DNA of 5,888 bases from an uncultured Acidimicrobiaceae bacterium (GTDB lineage Bacteria > Actinomycetota > Acidimicrobiia > Acidimicrobiales > Ilumatobacteraceae): NCBI GenBank assembly GCA_903919215.1, contig CAIXHI010000319.1, positions 1 to 5,888 on the forward strand. Direction: 5' to 3'. The translations under genes were made by a program, and so were the position numbers. The notes below the pieces were generated by a model that was not told the origin of the DNA, searched no databases, and saw only the letters and a program-made list of their open reading frames with translations. Positions 1-5,888 of this stretch are shown here, piece after piece. How positions within the stretch are numbered: the first letter of the stretch is position 1; every line of letters starts with the position of its first letter.

Positions 1-129
1 GAGACCGTTCTCGTCTCGCCCGATCTCGCGGGCTTCGCTCAACTCGTCGTGCATGTGCTGGCAGGCGTCAGTGAACGCGACTACGGCCCGCATGGTCTCT
101 ATGGTCGTGTAGGTGGTGGTGGTGGTCAT
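1..129 (-). CDS. Small hypothetical protein, 3' part beyond window edge
   Basis: The minus strand is open from an ATG at 129-127 to the window edge, giving 43 codons without a stop. A good ribosome-binding site, GAAGGGG at 144-138, lies 8 nt before the ATG and decides the start. The protein begins with Met and five Thr encoded by an ACC run, then Tyr-Thr-Thr, and continues as a hydrophilic, probably helical segment rich in Asp, Glu and His (about residues 20-40). No domain is recognisable. It reads leftward, away from the tRNA fragment, so if that fragment is an attachment site this gene is the outermost one of the integrated element. The opposite strand is also open here but has no comparable start. 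The gene is too short within the window to be certain that it is coding. Confidence 0.42.
   Translation of the reverse strand, partial: MTTTTTYTTIETMRAVVAFTDACQHMHDELSEAREIGRDENGL
112..126. repeat. (GGT)5 trinucleotide repeat
   Basis: There are five perfect tandem GGT units on the plus strand. On the minus strand they read as five ACC (Thr) codons immediately after the ATG of the small leftward gene. Changes in unit number would keep the frame and alter only the length of the N-terminal Thr run. Confidence 0.6.
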
Positions 130-199
130 GGTGGAATCCCCTTCGTTGACAGCGACATAACATGCCGCATAGCGCTTGTGTTTCACCTGCAGAAGTCCT

Positions 200-228
200 G
201 GTCACTACAGCGTTCGGGGCTGTAGACC
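200..228. repeat. Inverted repeat / hairpin next to tRNA fragment
   Basis: CTACAGC (205-211) and GCTGTAG (219-225) form a perfect 7-bp stem with a 7-nt loop. GGT (200-202) and ACC (226-228) extend it by 3 bp past a 2-nt bulge. The right arm ends exactly where similarity to a tRNA anticodon loop begins. No T-tract follows, so it is not a classic intrinsic terminator. It may be a recombination-site structure belonging to the element side of the junction. Alternatively, part of it (216-225) may be a decayed 5' tRNA end, because GGGGCTG at 216-222 can pair at 6 of 7 positions with the acceptor strand at 262-268. Confidence 0.5.
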
Positions 229-272
229 TCATAATCCCTGGGTCGTGGGTTCGATACCCACCCGCCCCACTA
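228..272 (+). pseudogene. 3' tRNA fragment, CAT anticodon (Met type); candidate attR site
   Basis: The anticodon loop CTCATAA is at 228-234, with anticodon CAT at 230-232 and T33 in place. The 3' anticodon strand TCCCT (235-239), a short variable region (240-244), a perfect T arm (GTGGG 245-249, loop TTCGATA, CCCAC 257-261), the 3' acceptor strand CCGCCCC (262-268), discriminator A (269) and CTA instead of CCA follow. The 5' half is missing: 223-227 cannot pair with 235-239, and no D arm is present. Tyrosine recombinases of phages and integrative elements commonly use tRNA 3' halves, with crossover at the anticodon or T loop, and leave such a copy at the far end of the element. The orientation puts the element to the left and native chromosome to the right. 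An alternative is a tRNA gene that lost its D arm by internal deletion. CAT also occurs in initiator tRNA-fMet and tRNA-Ile2, so the isotype is not certain. Confidence 0.72.
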
Positions 273-320
273 CCAGGCCTTATCCAGCGTCTGGGAAACA
301 ATCCACACCATTCTCGCGAG

Positions 321-326
321 TAACGT
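321..326 (+). promoter_or_regulatory. Candidate -10 box (TAACGT) for leaderless M20 mRNA
   Basis: TAACGT fits the TANNNT -10 pattern and ends 7 nt before the GTG start at 334. That spacing would place the transcription start on the start codon itself, giving a leaderless mRNA, a common arrangement in Actinobacteria. No Shine-Dalgarno sequence precedes this GTG, which agrees with the idea. No clear -35 box is seen about 17 bp upstream. A weak hairpin at 280-298 (CCAG/CTGG core) lies between the tRNA fragment and this box, and nothing else is evident in 273-333. Confidence 0.35.
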
Positions 327-333
327 CGATTAC

Positions 334-1539
334 GTGCTCGACGACGCCCAGGGGTTCGCAGCCGACGCAATCGCGTTGCGTCATGAACTGCACCGTTGGC
401 CCGAACTGGGTCTGCAGACGCCACACACCCGCGATGCCGTGCTGGCGGCGCTGGAAGGGCTTCCGCTCGACCTCACGCTGCACCGCACCACCTCGGGTGT
501 GGCTGCGTTGCTCACCGGCGATCGGCCCGGCCCCACAGTGCTGCTGCGCGGCGATATGGATGCCCTTTCGCTGCAGGAGTCCACTGGCGAGGACTGTGCT
601 TCACGTATCGATGGGGTGATGCACGCGTGCGGCCATGACGGGCACACAGCGATGTTGGTGGGAGCGGCGCGCATGCTCGCCGAGCGGAAAGGCGAACTGG
701 CCGGCCGAGTGCTGTTCATGTTCCAGCCAGGCGAGGAGACTGGTCACGCCGGTGCGCTGCACATGCTCGATGAAGGGCTGCTCGATCTGCCGCCGCACGC
801 CGCAGATGGCAGCCCGTCGGCTGTGGAACATGCCTACGCCATCCACCTCACGCCGAACGCGCCCACGGGTGTGGTGATCTCTCGCGCCGGGCCGCTGTTG
901 GCATCCAGCGACAGTCTCACCATCGTGGTCACCGGTCGCGGCGGGCACGCCAGTCAGCCGCACGCAGCGCTCGACCCCATCCCGGTGGCGTGTGAGATCG
1001 TGCAGGCGCTGCAGACGATGGTCACGCGCAGCATCGATGTGTTCGACCCCGGAATCGTCACCATCGGCCGTATCGCAGCCGGAACCACCAACAACGTCAT
1101 CCCTGAGACGGCGGTCATCGAGGGCACCATGCGAGCGATCAGCGCTCGCACCCGTCAGCGATTGCAGGACGGTGCGCGCCGGGTGGCCGAGGGGATCGCG
1201 TCGGCGCATGGTGCCAGCGTCGAAGTGATCATGGGTGACGGCGATGGAGTCACCGTCAACGATGCTGCCGCCTGCGAGACGGTGCTGTCGGTTGCCGCCG
1301 CCGTGGTGGGCGCCGACATGACAGTGCGCCTCGCCACCCCGACGATGGGTGCCGAGGACTTCAGCTACATCGTCGATCGGGTACCCGGAGCGATGCTGTT
1401 CCTCGGCTGCACGCCGCACGATCGTGACTACACGAAGGCGGCCAGCAACCACTCGAACACGGTGGTGCACGACGATGCAGCGTTGCCGATCGGCATCGCG
1501 ATGCATACCTCACTTGCACTGCACCACCTCAGCCGCTGA
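334..1539 (+). CDS. M20 family (M20D-type) metallo-amidohydrolase
   Basis: This 401-residue protein is a full-length M20D-type hydrolase, the group containing hippurate hydrolases, N-acyl-amino-acid amidohydrolases and IAA-amino-acid hydrolases. They use a two-metal centre to remove an acyl group from an amino acid or split a dipeptide. All expected motifs are present: RGDMDAL (72-78), HACGHDGH (97-104) with ligands Cys99 and His101, QPGEE (131-135) with general base Glu134 and ligand Glu135, ligand His171, the lid-domain motif GRGGHASQPH (201-210), MGAEDF (338-343) and ligand His373 in SNHSN. There is no signal peptide or membrane segment, so it should be cytoplasmic. The GTG at 334 is the only sensible start: it leaves the usual 15 or so residues before the conserved ALRHELHRWPELG, and no other in-frame start lies before the core. 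No ribosome-binding site is visible, so translation may be leaderless. Its stop lies 13 bp from that of the convergent peptidase gene. The substrate cannot be told from sequence. Confidence 0.93.
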   Translation: MLDDAQGFAADAIALRHELHRWPELGLQTPHTRDAVLAALEGLPLDLTLHRTTSGVAALLTGDRPGPTVLLRGDMDALSLQESTGEDCASRIDGVMHACGHDGHTAMLVGAARMLAERKGELAGRVLFMFQPGEETGHAGALHMLDEGLLDLPPHAADGSPSAVEHAYAIHLTPNAPTGVVISRAGPLLASSDSLTIVVTGRGGHASQPHAALDPIPVACEIVQALQTMVTRSIDVFDPGIVTIGRIAAGTTNNVIPETAVIEGTMRAISARTRQRLQDGARRVAEGIASAHGASVEVIMGDGDGVTVNDAAACETVLSVAAAVVGADMTVRLATPTMGAEDFSYIVDRVPGAMLFLGCTPHDRDYTKAASNHSNTVVHDDAALPIGIAMHTSLALHHLSR

Positions 1540-1542
1540 GGT
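1526..1542. terminator. Hairpin over the M20 stop codon, possible terminator
   Basis: ACCTCAG (1526-1532), loop CCG and CTGAGGT (1536-1542) form a perfect 7-bp hairpin containing the TGA at 1537-1539. No T-tract follows. High-GC actinobacteria often use such tail-less hairpins, and the position between convergent genes favours a terminator role. No experiment or energy calculation supports this here. Confidence 0.4.
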
Positions 1543-1543
1543 T

Positions 1544-1569
1544 CGGTCGCTGTCAGCGTGCAGCGATCG
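1544..1569. terminator. Hairpin over the oligopeptidase stop codon, possible terminator
   Basis: Positions 1544-1552 pair with 1561-1569 over 9 bp (one G-T wobble), around an 8-nt loop that holds the reverse-strand stop codon (1555-1553). It begins one base after the previous hairpin, so the convergent junction carries two tandem stems, one per gene end. Neither direction has a T-tract, so termination is an inference from position and shape. Confidence 0.38.
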
Positions 1570-3349
1570 CGTCGTCGTACTGCCGAATTCGGTCGCGCAG
1601 CACGTCGAGCCCGCTGCGCCAGAAGGTGATATCGGAGAGGTCGATGCCGAACGGTGCCGCCAACTGCGCAGCAGTGTCGCTGCCAGCTCGACCCAGCATG
1701 CGGTCGTACTGCGCGCGGAACGTGTCGGGGTCGGCTCGGTAGCGGGCGAACAATCCCAGACCGAACAGCTGCCCGAAGGTGTACTGCCAGTTGTAGTAGT
1801 TGTTCGTGTAGTAGTGCCGCTTCACCGCCCACATGTACGGGTGCAGGGTGTCGCGTTGCACCGCATCGCCGAACGAGGCGATCTGCGCCTGGTGCATCAG
1901 TTCGCAGTACTGGTCGGCGGAGAGCGGACCGCTCGCCCGTCGTTCGAAGGCGGCGGTCTCGAACAGCACCCGGCTGTGGATGTCGGCCACCACCTGTGTC
2001 GCGTTGCACAGGTCGAGGTCGAGGATCGCGAGCCGGTCGGCCCCGTCGGCCGCCACCAAGGCGGCGTCCATCATCAGGGTCTCGCAGAAGATGCTGGCGG
2101 TCTCCGCAAGTGCCATCGGCACATCACGCTGCATCGCCGGTCGACGACCGAGTTGGGTGTTGTGATAGGCGTGGCCCAACTCGTGGGCGGTGGTGAACAC
2201 CTGGTCGAGCGCACCGTTCCAGTTCAGCACGACCAGCGAGCGGTCGCCCCTGACCGGAATACATGATGCGCCCGGGGCCTTGCCGGAGCGGGGGAGTGCA
2301 TCGATCCAGCGCTCGCCAACCGCCCGGTCGACGAGCGCGCCGAGCTCAGGGCTGTAGGCGGCGAACGTGGCACGGATCTGGGCGATGCCGTCGTCCCAGG
2401 ATCGCTCGTTGTCGGCACCGGGCAACGGGGCCACCATGTCCCACCAGGGGAGTGCGGCGCCGTGCCCGTGCAGCGCGGCTTTGGCACGAAGGAAGTGCTG
2501 GAAGTTGGGAAGCGATTCGACGACCGCTTCGCTCATCGCGTCGTACGCGGAACGCTCGACGTTGTTCATGAACAGCGATGCCTCGAGCGTGGACGGCCAC
2601 CCGCGGCGCCGGTTCACGATGCCGGCTTCACCCTTCACCCCGTTGAGCGCAGCCGCACACTGGCGGGCGATCGTGGGCCACCCCGCGAGTTCAGCCTCGA
2701 ACGCCGCGCGCCGTACGGCTTCGTCGGTATGGGTGGCGAGGCCGCGCGCGGCCGCTACGGGCATCCGCTGCACCCCGCCCGGCAGATGCACCTCGACCTC
2801 GAGCAGCCCCGACGCTTGACCGTGCAACTGTGACCAGGCCAGCGATCCGATGCTGCTGAGCTCGGAGTACAGGGTCTCCTCCGATTCGCTCATCTGGTGG
2901 CGGGCCCGCAGCGCCAACTGCGAGAGGACGCCACGATGGTCGTGGAGTACCGGGTTGACGTCGGCCAGCGCGTCGACGTTTCGATCGCCGAGCCACTGAG
3001 CGAAGCGAGCGTTGAGGCCACGCGAGCGTCCGATGGTGGCACCGAGACGGGCTGCGAACGACAGCGCCGTGTCATCCCTGCTGTCGACCCGAACGTGGGC
3101 CTCGATGAAGGCCCACAGCATGCGTCCGAGGTCGCCTGATTCATTGAGTACGGCAACGACGGCCTCGGCGATGGACGCATCGTCCGTGCCCGGTGTGGTG
3201 CCGCCACGCACGCGATGCTGATCGAGCAGCGCCGTGAGTTGCTCGCTGTAGGCCCCCAGGCGGTCGAAGTCAGCGAGGAAACGCGGGTCGTCGAGGCCGT
3301 CGTAGAGATAGCTGGTGGACCACGTAGGCGGAGAGGACGGGGTGGTCAT
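1553..3349 (-). CDS. M3 family oligoendopeptidase (PepF-like zinc peptidase)
   Basis: This 598-residue zinc metallopeptidase should cut short peptides in the cytoplasm, completing protein or imported-peptide breakdown. The zinc motif is HELGH (389-393, within TTAHELGHAYH), with third ligand Glu416 in ALAETAS and a nearby Glu423. The C-terminal substrate-binding block HYYTNNYYNWQYTFGQLFG (512-530) holds the conserved His and Tyr residues of M3 enzymes. The N-terminal 200 or so residues match the helical PepF N-terminal region, and 598 residues is a normal family length. No signal peptide is seen. I chose the ATG at 3349-3347 because AGGAG (3361-3357) lies 7 nt upstream and the ATG overlaps the preceding esterase stop in an ATGA. 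The frame stays open upstream to 3604, but only inside the esterase gene and with no family similarity. It is probably co-transcribed and translationally coupled with the esterase. Peptide length preference is unknown. Confidence 0.93.
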   Translation of the reverse strand: MTTPSSPPTWSTSYLYDGLDDPRFLADFDRLGAYSEQLTALLDQHRVRGGTTPGTDDASIAEAVVAVLNESGDLGRMLWAFIEAHVRVDSRDDTALSFAARLGATIGRSRGLNARFAQWLGDRNVDALADVNPVLHDHRGVLSQLALRARHQMSESEETLYSELSSIGSLAWSQLHGQASGLLEVEVHLPGGVQRMPVAAARGLATHTDEAVRRAAFEAELAGWPTIARQCAAALNGVKGEAGIVNRRRGWPSTLEASLFMNNVERSAYDAMSEAVVESLPNFQHFLRAKAALHGHGAALPWWDMVAPLPGADNERSWDDGIAQIRATFAAYSPELGALVDRAVGERWIDALPRSGKAPGASCIPVRGDRSLVVLNWNGALDQVFTTAHELGHAYHNTQLGRRPAMQRDVPMALAETASIFCETLMMDAALVAADGADRLAILDLDLCNATQVVADIHSRVLFETAAFERRASGPLSADQYCELMHQAQIASFGDAVQRDTLHPYMWAVKRHYYTNNYYNWQYTFGQLFGLGLFARYRADPDTFRAQYDRMLGRAGSDTAAQLAAPFGIDLSDITFWRSGLDVLRDRIRQYDDAIAAR

Positions 3350-4596
3350 ACAGCGGCTCCTGGCAAGAGATCGATGAGGCCACGCATCGCGGCCATACGA
3401 AAGGCAACCACATCGTGTGCTGTGGCGTCCTCGATGTAGCGCACCCGATACCCCTTGGCCACGGCGACATCGCGGAAGTGACGGTTGGCCACCAAGTGGC
3501 TGACTCCGGGTGACAACGCGAGCGGTGCATCCTCGAGTCGGCCGATCTGCTGGTGGATGTGGAACGGCGCGGCCGGTTCCTCGGCGAGGCGACGGGTGAG
3601 CCACTCAGGTACCTGGTCGCGCTCGCTGCCGTACCAGTAACTGCCGGAGATGGACAGCACCTTGCCGATGGCGGGAGCGTGCTCGAGCGCGGTGTAGGTG
3701 GAGGCCAGCCCGCCAAGGCTGGCACCGCCGAGGACCACCGCGTCCGGCGAGGGATCAACGCGGTACCGCTGGCGTAGCTGTGGCAACAGTTCGTGCACGA
3801 GCATTTCTGCGTGTCGGGGGTTGCAGCTGAGTTCCTCCACGCGGTTGGCGAGGCCGGTGGCGTCGTGTGCTTCGCCGACAAACGCGACGTGACAGGGGTG
3901 GAGTTCGCCGCTGTGAATGGCTGCATCGAGCGCTCGCGGAGCACCACCGATGTGGATGAACGACGACCCGTCGAGCAGCACCACCACGGGCAGTGCCTCG
4001 GTGGACTCGACGGCGGGGGAGTACACGGTGATGGTGCGTGTGTTGCCCAGTGCGGTGGAGGTGAGGTCGAACGATGTGAGCCGACCTTGTGGAGCATCGT
4101 GCGGTTCGAACCAAGGTGCGGGCGGTGCGTCGGGCAGTCGCAACACCGACTCCCACATCTCGGTCGGCACGGTGAGGCCGAACAGCACTGCGAGCGGCGC
4201 GATGCGCTCCGGGTTGAACGGGTCGGCGAACGACCGCTGCTGCGCCACCAGCATGAGCCGTTGGAACTCAGCCACATCGGTGTCGCCGACCCCGGCGAAG
4301 GGGTCGTCGACGACGAAGCGGTACGACACCAGTGCGTCAGAGGGGGCAACCACCTCGTGCACCCACACCCCGGTGCCCTCCAGGTGGGTCATCGCCACGG
4401 AGCGGCCGCTGTGGTCGGCGAGTCCGCACTGCAATGACACCGGCCGCGTCGGTGAGTCCGGCGCGCTGTCGTCGATCCACACGAAGCTCACGGTGACCGT
4501 GCCGTCGTCGCTGGGTCGGAGCAGTGGGCCGCCCTGCTCGTGCAACGCCGCACGCAGCGTGGCGATGTCGAGGTCGTCAAGCAGAGGATGCACCAT
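3346..4596 (-). CDS. Enterochelin esterase-like serine hydrolase (Fes/esterase D superfamily)
   Basis: This 416-residue alpha/beta hydrolase has the two-part layout of Fes-type esterases. The N-terminal domain (about 30-130) contains a TVSFVW strand, GTGVW (74-78), the YRFV strand (92-95) and DPFNPER (125-131), comparable to the DPLNP element of Fes. The C-terminal hydrolase domain (about 170-412) has VVVLLDG (204-210), the nucleophile elbow GGASLGG with Ser293, an acidic candidate at Glu355/Asp356 and the catalytic His394 in TAHDVVAFR. There is no signal peptide, so it should be cytoplasmic. Fes enzymes hydrolyse ferric enterobactin after uptake, but no siderophore or iron-transport gene is nearby, so another ester or amide substrate is equally possible. 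GAAGGGG (4607-4601) lies 4 nt before the ATG and supports the start. It is the first gene of a two-gene unit with the oligoendopeptidase, which it overlaps by 4 nt. The fold assignment is firm; the substrate is not. Confidence 0.87.
   Translation of the reverse strand: MVHPLLDDLDIATLRAALHEQGGPLLRPSDDGTVTVSFVWIDDSAPDSPTRPVSLQCGLADHSGRSVAMTHLEGTGVWVHEVVAPSDALVSYRFVVDDPFAGVGDTDVAEFQRLMLVAQQRSFADPFNPERIAPLAVLFGLTVPTEMWESVLRLPDAPPAPWFEPHDAPQGRLTSFDLTSTALGNTRTITVYSPAVESTEALPVVVLLDGSSFIHIGGAPRALDAAIHSGELHPCHVAFVGEAHDATGLANRVEELSCNPRHAEMLVHELLPQLRQRYRVDPSPDAVVLGGASLGGLASTYTALEHAPAIGKVLSISGSYWYGSERDQVPEWLTRRLAEEPAAPFHIHQQIGRLEDAPLALSPGVSHLVANRHFRDVAVAKGYRVRYIEDATAHDVVAFRMAAMRGLIDLLPGAAV
3357..3361 (-). 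promoter_or_regulatory. Ribosome-binding site of the oligoendopeptidase gene
   Basis: AGGAG on the minus strand, 7 nt before the ATG at 3349, lies inside the 3' end of the esterase gene. It fixes the downstream start and suits re-initiation at the ATGA overlap (3349-3346). Confidence 0.7.
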
Positions 4597-4651
4597 CTCG
4601 CCCCTTCATCCGCTGCCCGTGCAGCCTTGAACGCTGTGCAAGAGTAACACC
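4597..4651. promoter_or_regulatory. Divergent intergenic region, presumed promoters
   Basis: This 55-bp gap separates two divergently read genes, so it or the gene starts must hold promoters for both the esterase-peptidase pair and the amidase. A TTGAAC at 4627-4632 (plus) and a TTGCAC at 4641-4636 (minus) resemble -35 boxes, but neither has a convincing -10 at a normal distance. No clear operator palindrome was seen. The promoter role is inferred from gene layout only. Confidence 0.35.
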
Positions 4652-5888
4652 ATGACCACTCCCTGGGATCCGTTGCACGAGCTTGCGTCGGCGGTGCGAA
4701 CCCGCCGCGTCTCCTCCCGCGAGCTCGTCGGTGAGGCGTTGGCCCGTATCGAGCGCGTGGAGTCGTCGCTGCACGCATGGGTGGTCCTCGATGGTGATCG
4801 GGCGCTCGCCGAGGCCGACGCCGTCGATGCCCGCATTGCGAGTGGCGAGGATGTCGGCCCGCTCGCCGGAATCCCGCTGGGTGTGAAGGACATGGAGCCG
4901 GCGACGGGGTATGTCACGACCTATGGCTCGCTGATCCACCGCGACGATGCGCCCGCCACGGCCGACTCGGTGATGGTCGCCCGTCTGCGGGCGGCTGGTT
5001 GTGTGGTGCTGGGCAAGCTGAATACCCCCGAATACGGGTTCTCGGCCGACACCACCAGCCCGGTGATGGGCAGCACGCACAACCCGTGGCAGCTCGGTCG
5101 ATCACCAGGTGGCAGCTCCGGCGCGTGCGCAGCCATGCTCGTGAGCAACGCGGTACCGCTGGTGACCGCTGGCGACTCCGGCGGGTCCATCCGCATCCCC
5201 GCTGCGCTGTGCGGTGTGCCTGGGTACAAGCCCAGCAACGGGCGCACCCCGGTCGGTGGCCCCACCCCGCCCGGTAACGGCTGGTTGGGTGTGCGGTCGA
5301 TCATGGCGCGCACCGTGGCCGACCACGTGTACGCCCTGGGTGCGCTGGTGGGCCATGAGGCCACCGACCTCCATTCCATCCCCACCTCGTCGTGGCCGTC
5401 GTCGCTGGCGGCGCAACTGCCCACGCGAGTGGTGTGGGCGCCCGCCCCGGGCTGGCCGGTCGACGACGAGATCGCTCGCGTGTGCGCGGCAGCGCTGCAG
5501 CGCCTGACGGCCGCCGGAGTCGAGGTCATCGCGGTCGATTCCTTCGTACAGGGCATTCCGTTGCTCGACTACTACACCGTCGCCACCGTCTACCAGCAGC
5601 GACTGCATGGGCATCGGCGCGGCACACCCGAGTGGGAGATGCTCGACCCCGGCATCCGCGCGCAGGTCGACCACGCTGACGAGCGGGTCAGCGCTGCCGA
5701 CTTCGTGCGCTCGCTCGACGCTGCGCACCGCCACAACCTCGATCTCCAGGCCCACTTCGATTCGGCGCCGATCCTGTTGTGCCCCACGGTCGCCGGTCAG
5801 ACCGCGGCGTGCGGCGCGCAGGGAACGGTGAACGGAGAGGAGACCATCTTCTGGGCGCCGTTCACGCAGTTGTTCAACCTCACCCGCC
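4652..5888 (+). CDS. Amidase-signature family hydrolase, C-terminus beyond window edge
   Basis: The visible 412 residues belong to the amidase signature (AS) family, which hydrolyses carboxamides through a Ser-cisSer-Lys triad. All three residues are present: Lys79 in GIPLGVKD, cis-Ser155 in GRSPGGSSG (149-157) and nucleophile Ser179 in GDSGGSIRIPA (174-184). The 24-residue gap between the two serines equals that in FAAH. A FDSAPILLCPT strand follows late in the visible part. AS proteins are usually 450-500 residues, so roughly 40-90 are missing to the right; the frame is open at the edge. There is no signal peptide. The ATG at 4652 gives a normal N-terminus (LASAVRTRRVSSRELV), preceded only by a weak AAGAG at 4640-4644. 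It is more like a general or 6-aminohexanoate-cyclic-dimer-hydrolase-type amidase than GatA, because no gatB or gatC is visible and the GDSGGSIRIP wording is typical of catabolic members. That is a judgement by eye. The substrate is unknown. Confidence 0.9.
   Translation, partial: MTTPWDPLHELASAVRTRRVSSRELVGEALARIERVESSLHAWVVLDGDRALAEADAVDARIASGEDVGPLAGIPLGVKDMEPATGYVTTYGSLIHRDDAPATADSVMVARLRAAGCVVLGKLNTPEYGFSADTTSPVMGSTHNPWQLGRSPGGSSGACAAMLVSNAVPLVTAGDSGGSIRIPAALCGVPGYKPSNGRTPVGGPTPPGNGWLGVRSIMARTVADHVYALGALVGHEATDLHSIPTSSWPSSLAAQLPTRVVWAPAPGWPVDDEIARVCAAALQRLTAAGVEVIAVDSFVQGIPLLDYYTVATVYQQRLHGHRRGTPEWEMLDPGIRAQVDHADERVSAADFVRSLDAAHRHNLDLQAHFDSAPILLCPTVAGQTAACGAQGTVNGEETIFWAPFTQLFNLTR

Noticed and set aside
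146..175. Plus-strand sigma-70 promoter with exact TTGACA at 146-151
   Set aside because: No -10 box better than 3 of 6 matches lies 16-18 bp downstream, and nothing clearly functional follows before the M20 gene. I kept it only as a note in the tRNA discussion.
1..272. Intact tRNA interrupted by a group I intron in the anticodon loop
   Set aside because: No 5' exon that pairs with TCCCT (235-239) and CCGCCCC (262-268) and carries a D arm was found in the upstream part of the window, and no group I core elements were recognised. A 5' exon beyond the left edge cannot be strictly excluded.
176..619. Plus-strand open frame running through the tRNA fragment, and its minus-strand counterpart 68-424
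   Set aside because: Both translate the tRNA T arm into peptides (WVVGSIPTRPT; GGYRTHDPGIM) often seen as false proteins at tRNA loci, and both then overlap the M20 gene out of frame.
601..1506. 301-codon open frame on the minus strand opposite the M20 gene
   Set aside because: It lies wholly antisense to a gene with complete family motifs. Its translation is rich in Arg, His and Asp with no domain, as expected from GC-rich third positions read backward.
1349..2266. 305-codon plus-strand open frame across the M20 end and the peptidase 3' part
   Set aside because: It crosses two well-supported genes in wrong frames, has no recognisable domain and has no ribosome-binding site of note.
3350..3604. 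N-terminal extension of the oligoendopeptidase to a start at 3604
   Set aside because: The added 85 residues are Arg/Pro/Ser-rich, lie inside the esterase coding sequence and match no M3 feature. The ATG at 3349 has AGGAG and an ATGA overlap.
3270..4349. 359-codon open frame on the minus strand, in another frame over the esterase
   Set aside because: Its translation is Ser/Pro/Thr/Arg-rich low-complexity sequence overlapping a gene with an intact catalytic Ser and His. It is a compositional shadow.
1..5888. CRISPR array, insertion sequence, toxin-antitoxin or other defence system
   Set aside because: No regularly spaced repeats, transposase motifs or recognisable defence or toxin domains were seen on either strand. 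The four large genes are known hydrolase families.

Overview
The window is high-GC, densely coded bacterial DNA. Genes use ATG/GTG starts, short purine-rich ribosome-binding sites and strong GC bias at third codon positions. The protein types and a likely leaderless start suggest an actinobacterium, perhaps of the Acidimicrobiia. That placement is inference; no taxonomic marker gene is present.

Layout. (1) 1-333 is a boundary zone. A small unrecognised gene starts at 129 and runs leftward off the window. Then comes a hairpin at 200-228, followed directly at 228-272 by the 3' part of a tRNA with a CAT anticodon: anticodon loop, T arm and 3' acceptor strand, with no matching 5' half. This is the expected form of the distal attachment site (attR) of an element integrated in a tRNA-Met-type gene. 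The element would lie to the left and ordinary chromosome to the right. (2) 334-1539 (+) is a complete M20 (M20D-type) amidohydrolase. (3) 1553-3349 (-) is a complete M3 oligoendopeptidase, convergent with the M20 gene across a 13-bp gap, with one predicted hairpin over each of the two stop codons. (4) 3346-4596 (-) is an enterochelin-esterase-like serine hydrolase. Its stop overlaps the oligopeptidase start in an ATGA, so the two are probably one transcriptional unit. (5) 4652-5888 (+) is an amidase-signature hydrolase, divergent from the esterase across 55 bp and cut by the window edge.

All four large genes encode apparently cytoplasmic hydrolases of amide, peptide or ester bonds, with catalytic residues intact. 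Together they could serve scavenging of peptides, acylated amino acids and small amides or esters, but no transporter or regulator is visible to confirm a shared pathway. I found no evidence for a novel multi-gene system. The most distinctive signal is the tRNA fragment, which suggests that something mobile may lie beyond the left edge.
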